Of a stretch of DNA of 64,000 nucleotides, positions 1 through 8,971 are shown piece by piece. The DNA lies in contig NZ_VFSD01000011.1 of the NCBI RefSeq assembly GCF_014332515.1, positions 109,865 through 173,864 on the forward strand. Direction: 5' to 3'. The translations under genes and the position numbers were made by a program. Within the stretch, counting starts at the first letter, position 1; the number at the start of each line of letters is the position of its first letter. Origin of the DNA: Pontibacter beigongshangensis (GTDB taxonomy: Bacteria > Bacteroidota > Bacteroidia > Cytophagales > Hymenobacteraceae). The notes under the pieces were generated by a model, which was given only the letters and a program-made list of their open reading frames with translations, was not told where the DNA came from and made no database searches.

Positions 1-1
1 C

Positions 2-643
2 GAAGTAAACCGCTCGCCGGCCAAGGTGCAGTCGGCGCTGCTGGAGGCAATGCAGGAAAAGCAGGTAACCATCGGAGAAACCACCTTCAGCCTCGATCTG
101 CCTTTTCTGGTGTTGGCCACGCAGAACCCGGTGGAGCATGAGGGAACTTACCCGCTGCCAGAGGCACAGGTAGACCGCTTTATGATGAAGGTGTACATCG
201 ACTACCCCAAAAAGGCCGACGAACTGGAAATTATGCGGCGCATGGCCAACATGTCTTTTAACGATACCGTGGCCAAGGTGCTCTCCAAAGAAGACATCTT
301 CGCCATCCGGAACGAGATTAACCAGGTACAGATCTCCGAGACGCTGGAAAAATACATTATAGAGCTGGTGTTTGCCACCCGCCGCCCCGCCGAGTACGAC
401 CTCAACGAGTTTGCCGATTACATCCAGTTCGGGGTTTCGCCGCGGGCTAGCATTGCCCTGAACCGTGCCGCCAAGGCCGTAGCCTATTTCGACGAGCGCG
501 ACTATGTGCTGCCCGAAGACATAAAAGACGTGGCCTACGATGTCATGAATCACCGCATTATCCTCAACTACGAGGCCGAGGCCGACAACATTAAAACCAA
601 AGACTTTATAGAAGCTGTGTTGCGGAAAGTACCCATCAGCTAA
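2..643 (+). CDS. MoxR-family AAA ATPase, 3' part
   Basis: The reading frame is open from the window edge, so the gene is cut at its 5' end; 213 residues remain. They start in the Walker B region (EVNRSPAKVQSALLEAMQE), followed by the sensor-1 stretch ATQNPVEHEGTYPLPEAQ, an arginine-finger region (DRF) and the helical lid domain. This layout is typical of MoxR ATPases, chaperone-like enzymes that usually act with a neighbouring DUF58/von Willebrand A protein to insert metals or assemble complexes. Such partners would lie outside the window. The N-terminal Walker A is not visible. A strong terminator follows the stop. Confidence 0.93.
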   Translation, partial: EVNRSPAKVQSALLEAMQEKQVTIGETTFSLDLPFLVLATQNPVEHEGTYPLPEAQVDRFMMKVYIDYPKKADELEIMRRMANMSFNDTVAKVLSKEDIFAIRNEINQVQISETLEKYIIELVFATRRPAEYDLNEFADYIQFGVSPRASIALNRAAKAVAYFDERDYVLPEDIKDVAYDVMNHRIILNYEAEADNIKTKDFIEAVLRKVPIS

Positions 644-673
644 CACGGCACCTCCTCTGGCAGCCGCTGCGGG

Positions 674-724
674 AAAGGGAGCGTTTCTGTTGTAATTTTT
701 ACAATGGCAACGCTCCCTTTTTTT
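674..724 (+). terminator. Rho-independent terminator of the moxR gene
   Basis: Stem AAAGGGAGCGTT pairs with AACGCTCCCTTT, with an inner TTGTAA/TTACAA stem and a seven-T tail. It lies 30 nt after the moxR stop. Confidence 0.9.
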
Positions 725-823
725 GTTGCGTACTCCATACTCTCTGCTAAACAGTAAAAGAAGCTGCTTTACAGGCGCTTGCTGCTGCAGAACAAAACAC
801 TTTACTTACTAACAAAACAGACT

Positions 824-1009
824 ATGTTAAGAGGCTTAATGAAATTTTTCCTGCTGACCAGGCTCTTTGGCGGTGGCGGCAGAAGAGGCGGTGGCAGAGG
901 CTGCGGTGGCGGCTGCGGAATGAGTGGTCTGGTACTGATCGTGCTGGTGGTTGTCGGCTTTCTTCTGCTCAGAGGCTGTGATGGTGGCGCGCCTGTGTAC
1001 GATTTTTAG
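824..1009 (+). CDS. Small Gly/Arg/Cys-rich membrane protein (unknown)
   Basis: This is a 61-residue protein I do not recognise. The ATG at 824 is preferred over an in-frame CTG-like upstream start. Residues 1-11 are hydrophobic and basic. Residues 12-28 are almost only Gly, Arg and Cys (GGGGRRGGGRGCGGGCG). Residues 30-44 form one strong membrane segment (LVLIVLVVVGFLLL), followed by RGCDGG and a short tail. The three to four cysteines next to glycine could bind a metal or form disulfides, but nothing shows this. It stands alone between the moxR terminator and an R repeat. Composition is biased, so coding status is moderately certain. Confidence 0.5.
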   Translation: MLRGLMKFFLLTRLFGGGGRRGGGRGCGGGCGMSGLVLIVLVVVGFLLLRGCDGGAPVYDF

Positions 1010-1034
1010 CAAACAATCCGGTGTGGAGTAGCAC

Positions 1035-1080
1035 CAGCAGAGCGCAGCACCTCCAGAGAGCATTTTCATTTAAATAATTG
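1035..1080 (+). repeat. R element copy 1 (forward)
   Basis: CAG-rich arm, CTCCAGAG core and end CATTTAAATAATTG, 26 nt downstream of a stop codon in sense orientation. It forms an outward pair with the reverse copy at 1408-1460. Confidence 0.7.
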
Positions 1081-1267
1081 GATTGCATAACATATCTAGC
1101 AGTTTGAATACACGCATGCATCTTGCCATACCGCTGGTTTAGGCGCAGCCGTAACTAGTGGGAAAAATGAGGCAAGTTTTCAACTTGCGAAATGGTGGTT
1201 TGCGCAATTCAAAAACCTGCCATCATACTAAACCATATTTGCGCTTAGGTGATTAGCAGTAGCGCTT

Positions 1268-1299
1268 AAAAAAAGAAACCCGCCTTTTGGCGGGTTTCT
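1268..1299 (-). terminator. Minus-direction terminator hairpin
   Basis: Perfect 10-bp stem GAAACCCGCC/GGCGGGTTTC with a four-base loop and seven A on its left side, which read as a T tail on the minus strand. It probably ends transcripts of the surface lipoprotein gene, although about 205 nt away and separated from it by an R copy. Confidence 0.75.
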
Positions 1300-1407
1300 C
1301 GCAGAGTGGGAGACTAAGCCACTCTACTACGATTGCAGCATTACTTCTCACCCATAAATTTGCAATCAAATTCTTATCCGGCGGCAGCAGCAGCTAACTG
1401 GAGCTAT

Positions 1408-1460
1408 CAATTATTTAAATAAAAACTGCCCTCCGGAGCCTGCTATTTCTGCTGCTGCTC
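1408..1460 (-). repeat. R element copy 2 (reverse)
   Basis: Reads CAG-rich arm, GGCTCCGGAGGGC, then ATTTAAATAATTG on the minus strand, 45 nt downstream of the minus-strand lipoprotein gene in its sense direction. Confidence 0.75.
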
Positions 1461-1504
1461 CTGCTACTATAGCTTTCTGAGCCTTCGCTTTTTCAAAATA
1501 CAAC

Positions 1505-2857
1505 TTAGTAAGCCGTATTTTTCGGGTCGAAGTTGGCCCAGCCAGCGGTCCAGTCTTCTGCACCGAATGCCCCTCTGAACTCTACTCTCTCGAAGAAGCT
1601 GTCGAGGCCATCGAAGCTGGCACCACCCTGCAGGTTATTTCCTGTAAAGGAAGGACGGCTTGTCTGGTTAAATCCTCCGCTGATGTTCAGAGTCGCATTG
1701 TCTGCTTCCACGCTGTTTCCGTTGCCTGCTGCGTTAAACCAGCCAGCTACATCAAAGGTGCTGCCGCTCTCCACTGTAAGTGCGTTGGCAGAACCTGAGA
1801 TCACCGTGTTTTTAATGGCCATGGTACCTGCAGTGGCGTTAGCCTGGGTTTTAGTGCCATCGAGCAGCAAGCCTGTAGGCCAGCCGGCCACCAGGGAGTT
1901 GTGCAGCTGTATGTTGCTGTTGCGGCGAATGTGCAGCCCTCTTCTGAAGTTAGTGTTGAACGTAGTAGAGGCCGTGGCCTTTGGTCCGAAAAGGCTTACG
2001 TTAGAGAAAATGGCAGATGTTTTTGGCGTGGCATCAGAACCCTGCGCATCTCCGTCAGACTCAAAACCGTTGGAACCGGACGCATCGGCCAGCGTTGGGT
2101 CAGAAATACCCACCAGGTACTGCAGCTTGCCAGAGTAACCGTTGTCGGTATCGAACATATCGTCTACTGTCTTAAAAGCGATCAGGTGTTTGGCGTTTAC
2201 CGTGCCGCCGAACATTTCAAACGAGTCGTCGCCGCAGTAAGACACCTGCACGTAGTCTATCACAGTACCAGTACCCACGCCTCCTAAAGTCAGGCCATTA
2301 ATCTCGTTGTCTGGCTGAAAGGCAATGCCTGGGAACTCAATTCGCACAAACTTTACAACACCTGAGTTATCGGCTGCATCTGTACCACCATATTCTCTGT
2401 CTACACCACCCTCTATTTTAGCATTGTTGCTTGGCAGGTTGGTAGGTGCTGCTCCCAGTATAATCAGGCCTCCCCAGTCGCCGGGATTTCGGCTGCCGGC
2501 AGGCTGCGCAGAGGTAAATACGATTGGTTTCTCTCTGGTACCTTCGGCCATTATTTTTGCGCCACGCTCAATAATCAACGTACCCATACTGGCTTTATCC
2601 CCCATGATTACGGTGCCGGGCTCTATGGTAAGCGTAGCACCAGACTTCACGTACACAAAGCCTTCCAGCAGATATTTCTGGTTTGCGCGCATGGTAAAGT
2701 TCTCTTCTGAGGAACCGCTCACTACGGTCATGCCGCTTCGCTGCGTTGTTGTAAACTCCAGGCCTTTCGGGGTAGTCCCTTCTTTCTCGTCGTCGTCGCA
2801 GGCGAAGAAGGTAACGGCCATAAATGTTACTAGAAGCAAATTAAATAGCTTTTTCAT
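1505..2857 (-). CDS. Surface lipoprotein with beta-helix-like repeats, phosphate cluster
   Basis: 450 residues. A lipoprotein signal ends at FFAC (Cys about residue 20) and is followed at once by DDDEKE, an acidic stretch resembling the export signal that sends Bacteroidota lipoproteins to the cell surface. The body has parallel beta-helix-like features: GATLTIEPGTVIMG, GTLIIERGAKIMAEG, then GDWGGLIILG, and many Asn/Gly-rich turns. It lies 48 nt downstream of the TonB receptor gene and is probably co-transcribed. The pairing of such a protein with a TonB receptor next to pst genes suggests a surface partner in uptake of phosphate or a phosphorylated compound (inference). No enzyme motif is evident. 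Confidence 0.8.
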   Translation of the reverse strand: MKKLFNLLLVTFMAVTFFACDDDEKEGTTPKGLEFTTTQRSGMTVVSGSSEENFTMRANQKYLLEGFVYVKSGATLTIEPGTVIMGDKASMGTLIIERGAKIMAEGTREKPIVFTSAQPAGSRNPGDWGGLIILGAAPTNLPSNNAKIEGGVDREYGGTDAADNSGVVKFVRIEFPGIAFQPDNEINGLTLGGVGTGTVIDYVQVSYCGDDSFEMFGGTVNAKHLIAFKTVDDMFDTDNGYSGKLQYLVGISDPTLADASGSNGFESDGDAQGSDATPKTSAIFSNVSLFGPKATASTTFNTNFRRGLHIRRNSNIQLHNSLVAGWPTGLLLDGTKTQANATAGTMAIKNTVISGSANALTVESGSTFDVAGWFNAAGNGNSVEADNATLNISGGFNQTSRPSFTGNNLQGGASFDGLDSFFERVEFRGAFGAEDWTAGWANFDPKNTAY

Positions 2858-2905
2858 AAGTTGATTTTTAAAAATTGGTTTAGTTAGTTTAGTTAGTTGT
2901 GTTGT

Positions 2906-5707
2906 CTAAAATTTGTAGGTGATGCCCACCGTACTGTAGGTACCGCGCTTGTATTTCTGAACTGTCTCATCCACAGCTCCTATCTTACCATCGCCATCAG
3001 AATCCTGGATCAGGTGCACACTCTGGTTCAGCAGATCCTGGAAACCGCCTTTCAGCTCAAAGTTCCGGCCCAGGCTCTTGGTTATGGTCAGGTCGAGGAG
3101 GTGGCGCGGCATTTCGTATACCGTAGGGTTAGCATAGGAGCCTACCACAAATATCCGGCGGCCCACTACATTGTAGAGCAGGTTTACCTGTAGCCCCTTG
3201 TCTGCATCCTCGTAATAAACCCCGGTGTTGAGCACGTATGGCGACTGCCCCATCATAGGTCTGTTCTCCGACTGGCCTACTGCTCCCGCACCCAGTTTCA
3301 CGTCGCTTCTGATCAGGGCAGCGTTCACCACCAGCGTCATGTTCTGGATAAACCTGGAGCCTGACAAATCGAGCAGCGACTTCCGGATTTCGGCCTCTAT
3401 GCCGTAGCTGGTGGCATTGTCGGCATTTCCGAAAGTGATGGCGTTGCCGATGTTGGTTACTTCAAAGTAGTTCTCGATCGGGTTCTGGAAATACTTACCG
3501 AACACTCCCACCGACAGCACCTCTGTTGGGTTAGGGTAAAACTCGTAGCGGAGGTCGGCGTTGTAGATAGTTGGCGTTTTAAGATCGGGGTTACCGGATA
3601 TCTCGAACAGGTTGTTGAAGTCGAAGTAGGTGAAAGGTGCCAACTCACGGAACTCCGGTCTGTTGAGGCTGATGCTGCCACCGGCCCGAAGCATGGCACG
3701 CGGGCTCAGGGCATAGGTCAGGTTGGCAGCCGGCAGCACCCGCAGAATTGGGTTTCTTACGTCTACTTTTGCTCCGCCTAATTTGACTGTGCTGAGTTCC
3801 TGCTGGTTATACTCCACCCGCGCTCCACCTGCCACCGACAGCTTGTCTGTTACAGGAGTTGCACCTCCTATATAGCCGGCCACCATGGTGTTGGCTGCCG
3901 TGTAGGTATCGCTGGGGTTAGTGCCTTCTTTTATCACCAAGCCCGTTTCCGGATTTATGTTCTGCGAAGCGAAAACCTGGTCTAATGGCTGCAGAGGAAT
4001 ATTCTGATCAAATTGCAAGGAATTAGCAGGACTATAAGAGAAGAATCGGGCACTGAAGTCTCTGTCTTTTCGCTCGGCATAAAAACCAACCCTGATCTTA
4101 GGGGCATTCTCTGAGGCAGAATCGACCGGGTTAAAGCGGTGCTCCAACTGGCTGTTGGCGGTCAGCGTTCTTTCGTTTAGCTCTGAGTAGAAGCGACCGG
4201 CATCGGCTAAGCTCGGTGTTGCTTTGAAAGCTACGCTAAAAGGTTCGTTAGTACCCATGGGGCGCTGCGTGCGCACCCTTCTAAAATCCGGTTCATCGCG
4301 GTTGGTAAAGGTGTAGCCGCCTGTCCAGGTAAAGGTGGTTTTATCATCTTTAGAGTCATGAGTACCCTGCACGTTGCCCTGGTAGATGGTGCGGCTCAGG
4401 TAGCGGAGCGATGTGTTCCGCTGGTCCAGTTGGTTAAATTTCTCTATGCCAGCCCGGTTCAAAACCTCGCTCTGGCCAAGTTGCACAAACATATTCCTGA
4501 ACTCGATCTTGTTGTAGTTATTCAGGCGGGCCGACCAGTTGTGTATGGCCGACAAGCGAATGTTATGTGCCGAAATATCATCTCTATAGTCAAACCCGGG
4601 TTCGCTGCGGCCCAGCTCTTTGTCATACGACTCATACCGGGTGCGCTGCGCCTGCGAAATGTGCGTGCGGGTGTTGCTGTAAGAGATAGCTGAGATATTG
4701 CTAAAGCGAATGTTTCCGATATCAAATTTCCGGGCCATATCCAGTGAGGCACGAATGTCGGGCATGGCTGTGGTGTTGTCGGGGGCCCAGGTGTTGGGCA
4801 GTTGCTTTCCAAGCTGGGCTAGCTCGTCGGCATTATTAGTTTCTACTTTGCTATCCGGAAAAGCTTCCGGCAGCTGACGAGTGCCATTGTCGAAGCCCAG
4901 GAAATCGGTGCTGCTGCCGTTGTAGGTTTTAAAACCTCTCAGCGTAGTACCTCCCCTATAAGAAGTAGAAAGACTGAAATTGGTGCGGTTCTCTACCACA
5001 ATGTTTTTGGTGTATACTTTAATAACACCACCGCCAAACTCACCAGGCAGCTCTGGCGATCCGTTTTTATAGATCATGATACGGTCTATCACGCTGGTAG
5101 GCAGTATATCGAAGGAGAAGGATTTGGCGTCGGGCTCAGTGCTTGGGGCAAGCACATCGTTCAGCATGACGGTGTTGTAACGCTCGTTCATGCCCCTGAT
5201 CACGATATACTTATCGTTCATGATCGTTACGCCGGGTATGCGTTTAACTGTTTCGGCGGCATCACGGTCCAGCGATTTTGCTATCTGCTCCCCCGATACC
5301 CCGCTTACCACCACCTCACTCTGCCGCATATCCTCTATCAGCGCCATCTCGGTGTTGGTTTGCCGGGTACCCACAATGGTTACGGCCTGGAATTCGGTAA
5401 CATCCTCCTCTATCTGCACATGGAGGGTGGTCGTTTTTCCGGGCGCTACTTTTATATTCGTCAGTTCAGCCTCTCTGTAAGAAACAGACTTTATGGAAAT
5501 CTGGTAAACTCCCGCATCTAAGGGCAAGGCGTATTTGCCATCCAGGTCGGTGGCAGTTCCTTTAGAAGATCCTTTGATAAAAACGACCGCTCCGATAATT
5601 GGCTCTCCGCTGTTCTTATCTGTCACGGTTCCGGCCAATGTGCCCTGCTGGGCGAAGGCGGTAAAAGAAGTAGTAATAATGGTGAGAAGTGTAAATAAGA
5701 ATTTCAT
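2906..5707 (-). CDS. TonB-dependent outer-membrane receptor (phosphate-linked)
   Basis: 933 residues. The ATG at 5707 is chosen because it gives a clean signal peptide (MKFLFTLLTIITTSFTAFAQ) and because the -7 promoter box lies inside the longer reading frame. Domains: carboxypeptidase-regulatory-like domain about 20-105 (GTVTDKNSGEPIIGA), plug domain about 140-260, then a large beta-barrel ending in an aromatic residue (YKF). Its role is energised import across the outer membrane. The substrate is not visible in sequence; the divergent porin O/P gene, the pst genes and the PHO-box-like promoter suggest phosphate or organophosphate. It leads a two-gene unit with the surface lipoprotein. Confidence 0.92.
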   Translation of the reverse strand: MKFLFTLLTIITTSFTAFAQQGTLAGTVTDKNSGEPIIGAVVFIKGSSKGTATDLDGKYALPLDAGVYQISIKSVSYREAELTNIKVAPGKTTTLHVQIEEDVTEFQAVTIVGTRQTNTEMALIEDMRQSEVVVSGVSGEQIAKSLDRDAAETVKRIPGVTIMNDKYIVIRGMNERYNTVMLNDVLAPSTEPDAKSFSFDILPTSVIDRIMIYKNGSPELPGEFGGGVIKVYTKNIVVENRTNFSLSTSYRGGTTLRGFKTYNGSSTDFLGFDNGTRQLPEAFPDSKVETNNADELAQLGKQLPNTWAPDNTTAMPDIRASLDMARKFDIGNIRFSNISAISYSNTRTHISQAQRTRYESYDKELGRSEPGFDYRDDISAHNIRLSAIHNWSARLNNYNKIEFRNMFVQLGQSEVLNRAGIEKFNQLDQRNTSLRYLSRTIYQGNVQGTHDSKDDKTTFTWTGGYTFTNRDEPDFRRVRTQRPMGTNEPFSVAFKATPSLADAGRFYSELNERTLTANSQLEHRFNPVDSASENAPKIRVGFYAERKDRDFSARFFSYSPANSLQFDQNIPLQPLDQVFASQNINPETGLVIKEGTNPSDTYTAANTMVAGYIGGATPVTDKLSVAGGARVEYNQQELSTVKLGGAKVDVRNPILRVLPAANLTYALSPRAMLRAGGSISLNRPEFRELAPFTYFDFNNLFEISGNPDLKTPTIYNADLRYEFYPNPTEVLSVGVFGKYFQNPIENYFEVTNIGNAITFGNADNATSYGIEAEIRKSLLDLSGSRFIQNMTLVVNAALIRSDVKLGAGAVGQSENRPMMGQSPYVLNTGVYYEDADKGLQVNLLYNVVGRRIFVVGSYANPTVYEMPRHLLDLTITKSLGRNFELKGGFQDLLNQSVHLIQDSDGDGKIGAVDETVQKYKRGTYSTVGITYKF

Positions 5708-5733
5708 GTTTCTACTTTTGATTAGTCTCGCTG

Positions 5734-5789
5734 CAAAAGTAGATGCCATGGTTTACCCCATGTTTACCCCAACATTAACATATGGTTAA
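5734..5789 (-). promoter_or_regulatory. Candidate PHO-box promoter of the TonB receptor
   Basis: On the minus strand four 11-mers (TTAACCATATG, TTAATGTTGGG, GTAAACATGGG, GTAAACCATGG) are followed after 4 bp by TACTTTTG, a match to the Bacteroidota -7 box TAnnTTTG. No TTTG -33 box is present. An activator bound to 11-bp repeats would replace it, as PhoB does. Confidence 0.65.
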
Positions 5790-5924
5790 TTTGCCACGCT
5801 TAATATTACTCAATTGTTAAAAACCTTATTATCAGCAACTTGCAACGCCAAGCACTTCGCTACCACTCTTATATAGTATAAAGGGCCAGGCAGCAGGCTA
5901 CGCTAAGGCTCCTGCTGCTGAAGC

Positions 5925-5980
5925 TTAACATTAACTTAACATTGGCATAACAAACAACTAATATAGAAGCAGGACCTTTG
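5925..5980 (+). promoter_or_regulatory. Candidate PHO-box promoter of the porin O/P gene
   Basis: Four 11-mers in tandem: TTAACATTAAC, TTAACATTGGC, ATAACAAACAA and CTAATATAGAA. They are followed after 4 bp by GACCTTTG, six of eight positions matching TAnnTTTG. Repeat number, period and 4-bp spacing equal those of the divergent receptor promoter. The motif TTAACA also resembles the PhoP repeats of Bacillus. Confidence 0.65.
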
Positions 5981-6095
5981 TGGTGCTAAAGCTAGGGCAG
6001 TCTGACTAACTGAGCTGGCTTTGGTGTTTATCGCTGCTGCGGCTGGACCCCGGAGCAGCGATAAACAGATTAAAAATTAATAAATCTCACCCACC

Positions 6096-7379
6096 ATGAA
6101 TGTAAAGAAGGTAGTACGCACTATCCTGGCGCTAGCCATGGTATATGTGGCAGGTTCCACAACCGAGGCGGCTGCTCAAACCGACACGGCCCAATCAGTT
6201 GTTATAGCAGCTAAGGCTGCGAAAAAACCTGGTAAAAGAAACTGGTCAGAGATCATTAGCGTTCGGGGCTATGCCCAGGTGCGGTACAACCGCCTGCTCG
6301 AAACCAACCCCCTGCTCAAGTGCGACCAGTGCGATAAATCATTAGGCGAAGGCGGAGGTGTATTTCTTAGAAGAGCCCGCCTCGTTTTCAGTGGCAATGT
6401 GCATGAGCGCGTTTATTTTTATGTGCAGCCTGACCTGGCTTCGTCACCGGGTTCCGGCAAACATAACTTTCTGCAGCTCCGCGATGCCTACTTTGATGTG
6501 GCACTCGATAAACAAAAGGCATTCAGGCTGCGCATAGGCCAGAGCAAGGTGCCTTATGGTTACGAAAACATGCAATCGAGCAGCAACCGCATTGTGCTCG
6601 ACCGGAACGATGCCCTGAACAGCGCCATAGCCAACGAGCGCGACCTGGGCGTATTCTTTTACTGGACTCCTCCCGAGATCCGGGCCCGCCTGAAGGAGCT
6701 GACAAACTCTGAGCTAAAAGGTGCCGGCGATTATGGCATGTTTGGTTTCGGGGTGTACAATGGCCAGACGGCCAACCGCCCGGAAGCCAACAACAGCCTG
6801 CACATGGTAGCCCGCATGACCTATCCGTTTAAACTGCCAAGCGGCCAGTTTATAGAGCCAGGCATCCAGGCCTATACCGGCAAGTATGTAGTTACCCCCG
6901 AGCAGGTTTCTTCCGGCGTAACAGTTCTGCCAGAGTACACAGACCAACGTGTGGCCGCCTCTATTGCAGTTTATCCGCAGCCGTTCGGCTTTCAGGCAGA
7001 ATATAACATTGGCCGTGGCCCCGAGTACGATGTTGCTACCAGATCGGTGCAGGTTAAGCCGCTGAAAGGTGGTTATGCTCAGGCCATCTATAAAATAGAA
7101 GTAGGCGACCAACTGCTGCTGCCCTTCGTGAAAGTACAGTACTATCAGGGTGGCAAAAAACATGAGCGCGACGCTACTGCACACCAGGTTTACGAAACAG
7201 AAATAGGCGCAGAGTGGCAGCCTTTCCGCAACTTCGAGCTGGTGGCCGACTACAGCATCGGCGATAGAACCACGGCCAATGCCAGCACCCTCTACAATGG
7301 CCCCGGCGATGCGTCAGGAAATGGTTTTAACAGGCAGTTCGGCAGCAGGCTAAGACTACAGGCCCAGTTCAACTTCTAA
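6096..7379 (+). CDS. Porin O/P family outer-membrane protein
   Basis: 427 residues with a signal peptide ending near AAAQ (about residue 28). The rest is a beta-barrel of the polyphosphate-selective porin O/P family: VRGYAQVRYNRL, then FLRRARLVFSGNVHERVYFYVQPD, QLRDAYFDVAL, RIGQSKVPYGYENMQSS and a C-terminal aromatic residue (FNF). The family forms anion-selective channels, in several bacteria induced by phosphate starvation. The divergent TonB receptor, the following pst genes and the repeat-type promoter support that role here. CDQCDK near residue 75 is an unusual cysteine pair in an external loop. The gene is monocistronic; an R repeat follows. Confidence 0.9.
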   Translation: MNVKKVVRTILALAMVYVAGSTTEAAAQTDTAQSVVIAAKAAKKPGKRNWSEIISVRGYAQVRYNRLLETNPLLKCDQCDKSLGEGGGVFLRRARLVFSGNVHERVYFYVQPDLASSPGSGKHNFLQLRDAYFDVALDKQKAFRLRIGQSKVPYGYENMQSSSNRIVLDRNDALNSAIANERDLGVFFYWTPPEIRARLKELTNSELKGAGDYGMFGFGVYNGQTANRPEANNSLHMVARMTYPFKLPSGQFIEPGIQAYTGKYVVTPEQVSSGVTVLPEYTDQRVAASIAVYPQPFGFQAEYNIGRGPEYDVATRSVQVKPLKGGYAQAIYKIEVGDQLLLPFVKVQYYQGGKKHERDATAHQVYETEIGAEWQPFRNFELVADYSIGDRTTANASTLYNGPGDASGNGFNRQFGSRLRLQAQFNF

Positions 7380-7383
7380 GGCA

Positions 7384-7426
7384 GAGCAGCTGCGCCTCTG
7401 GGGGGGCATTTTGATTAGAATAATTT
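7384..7426 (+). repeat. R element copy 3 (forward)
   Basis: AGAGCAGC arm, CTCTGGGGGG core and end TTGATTAGAATAATTT, starting 5 nt after the porin gene stop in sense orientation. A degenerate copy of repeat family 2 adjoins its TAAT end. Confidence 0.75.
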
Positions 7427-7475
7427 AATTGCTGATTGTCTGACAGTTAAATTGGTGGACGGGGAATCTGAAGAT
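7427..7475 (+). repeat. Repeat family 2, degenerate copy
   Basis: AATTGCTGATTGTCTGACAG and GGGGAATCTGAAGATTTAG resemble the better copies at 26065-26150 and 60244-60290. It is fused to the TAAT end of R copy 3. The remaining intergenic stretch up to pstS (about 270 bp) shows only AT-rich DNA. Confidence 0.5.
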
Positions 7476-7747
7476 TTAGTAATTAATTCACTAATAAGAT
7501 ATTAAAATGTTCAGCTCATAATATATACTCTTTAACTTTAGACTCTCAAGCGGCTAAGTTGTGCATCAGACCATAAAGCGGGCATTTAGTATCCTAAAAA
7601 CCGGCACTATCGATCTAAATCTCCTGGCAAACCGCTAGTCTATGCACAACTACTCGGCATCCCTTGCAGTATCAGAGTAGTAAATTCCGGACATCAGGCA
7701 TTAATGTTCTATTTAAAGAATAATTACAGAATTTCACCCGCTACTTT

Positions 7748-8734
7748 ATGGAACCTTTCAGGCTTAGACATGTGAGGCTGTTTGCCTTCACCCTTATCAG
7801 TGTTTTACTCTTGAGTGGCTGCGGGCCTCAGTACAGCGAAGATGCCGACTTTAGCCTTACCGGCAGCATTTCTATAGATGGCTCCTCTACGGTGTACCCT
7901 ATTACGGAGGCGGTGGCAGAAGAGTACCGCTACCATGCCCCCAACGTGCGCACCAGCATCGGCGTGTCGGGCTCAGGTGGCGGTTTCAAGAAATTTTCGC
8001 GTGGCGAGATCGACATCGCCAACGCCTCCAGGAGCATAAAAGAAGCAGAGGCCAACGATGCCAGGGCCAACGGCATCACCTATCTCCAGCTATCGGTAGC
8101 CTACGATGGGCTGACCGTGGTGGTGCACCCCGGCAACGACTGGGTAAAAGAAATGACGGCTGCCGAGCTAAAAAAAATTTGGGAACCGGAGGCGCAGGGC
8201 AAAATAACCCGCTGGAACCAGATACGGCCAGAGTGGCCCGATAAAGAACTGCACCTCTACGGCGCCGGCGTGGAGTCTGGCACCTACGACTACTTTACAG
8301 AGGCCATTGTGGGCAAGAGCCACTCCAGCCGCGGCGACTACACCGCCAGCGAAGACGACAATGTGCTCGTGCAGGGCGTGTCTACCGACCCCTATGCACT
8401 AGGCTTTTTCGGATTTGCTTACTACGAAGAAAACAAGGCAAAACTAAAGCCCGTGCCTATAAACGACGAAGACGACAGCAACGGAGCCGGAGCTATTCTG
8501 CCCACTATAGAAACCGTAAAAGACGGCACCTATGCGCCCCTCTCCCGCCCACTCTTTATTTATATAAACTCCGTAGCGGCACGAAAGCAGCATGTGGTCG
8601 ATTTTCTGCAGTTCTATTTTGAGCAGGTGCCAGTACTTAGCCAGGAAGTGGGCTACATTCCGATGCCGCCGGAAAATTACAGGGAGGAGCAGGAGAAGCT
8701 GGCAGCTTTTATAGCGGCATCAGCCAGCAGGTAG
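7748..8734 (+). CDS. pstS: Phosphate ABC transporter substrate-binding lipoprotein PstS
   Basis: 328 residues. The lipobox LLLSGC (Cys about 25) makes it a lipoprotein facing the periplasm. [18 protein letters not shown] and [23 protein letters not shown] are the phosphate-coordinating segments of the PstS family; a third segment is [14 protein letters not shown]. It delivers phosphate to PstCAB. The ATG is kept, but an in-frame GTG eight codons later ([17 protein letters not shown]) would give a more compact signal peptide. A 237-nt gap with an R repeat separates it from pstC, so the permease genes may be transcribed partly on their own. Confidence 0.95.
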   Translation: MEPFRLRHVRLFAFTLISVLLLSGCGPQYSEDADFSLTGSISIDGSSTVYPITEAVAEEYRYHAPNVRTSIGVSGSGGGFKKFSRGEIDIANASRSIKEAEANDARANGITYLQLSVAYDGLTVVVHPGNDWVKEMTAAELKKIWEPEAQGKITRWNQIRPEWPDKELHLYGAGVESGTYDYFTEAIVGKSHSSRGDYTASEDDNVLVQGVSTDPYALGFFGFAYYEENKAKLKPVPINDEDDSNGAGAILPTIETVKDGTYAPLSRPLFIYINSVAARKQHVVDFLQFYFEQVPVLSQEVGYIPMPPENYREEQEKLAAFIAASASR

Positions 8735-8840
8735 GCTCAGGAGTAAGTGGCTCCTACTGCTGAAATACACCCGCACCAAATGGCTAAAGTATCTTATTGC
8801 CAGAAAATCAGTATCTCAAAAAGAATAACAGCCGGGCAGG

Positions 8841-8892
8841 TGCAGCAGCAGCAGTTAGTGTGTCCGGAGGGGCTTTTTCATTAGCATAATTT
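8841..8892 (+). repeat. R element copy 4 (forward)
   Basis: CAGCAGCAGCAG arm, GTCCGGAGGGG core and end TTCATTAGCATAATTT, between pstS and pstC in sense orientation. Confidence 0.8.
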
Positions 8893-8971
8893 GCCTCTTG
8901 TGGATGGCAGGGATGCTTTAGATACGTCTACCCCACAATCAGCGATCAACAACCCAAAAAACTAAACCCTG

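Larger units (their letters stand above)
1010..1504. other. Gene-free interval bounded by an R pair
   Basis: The 495 bases hold R copies 1 and 2 as an inverted pair, and a minus-direction terminator between them. I see no coding region. Confidence 0.7.
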
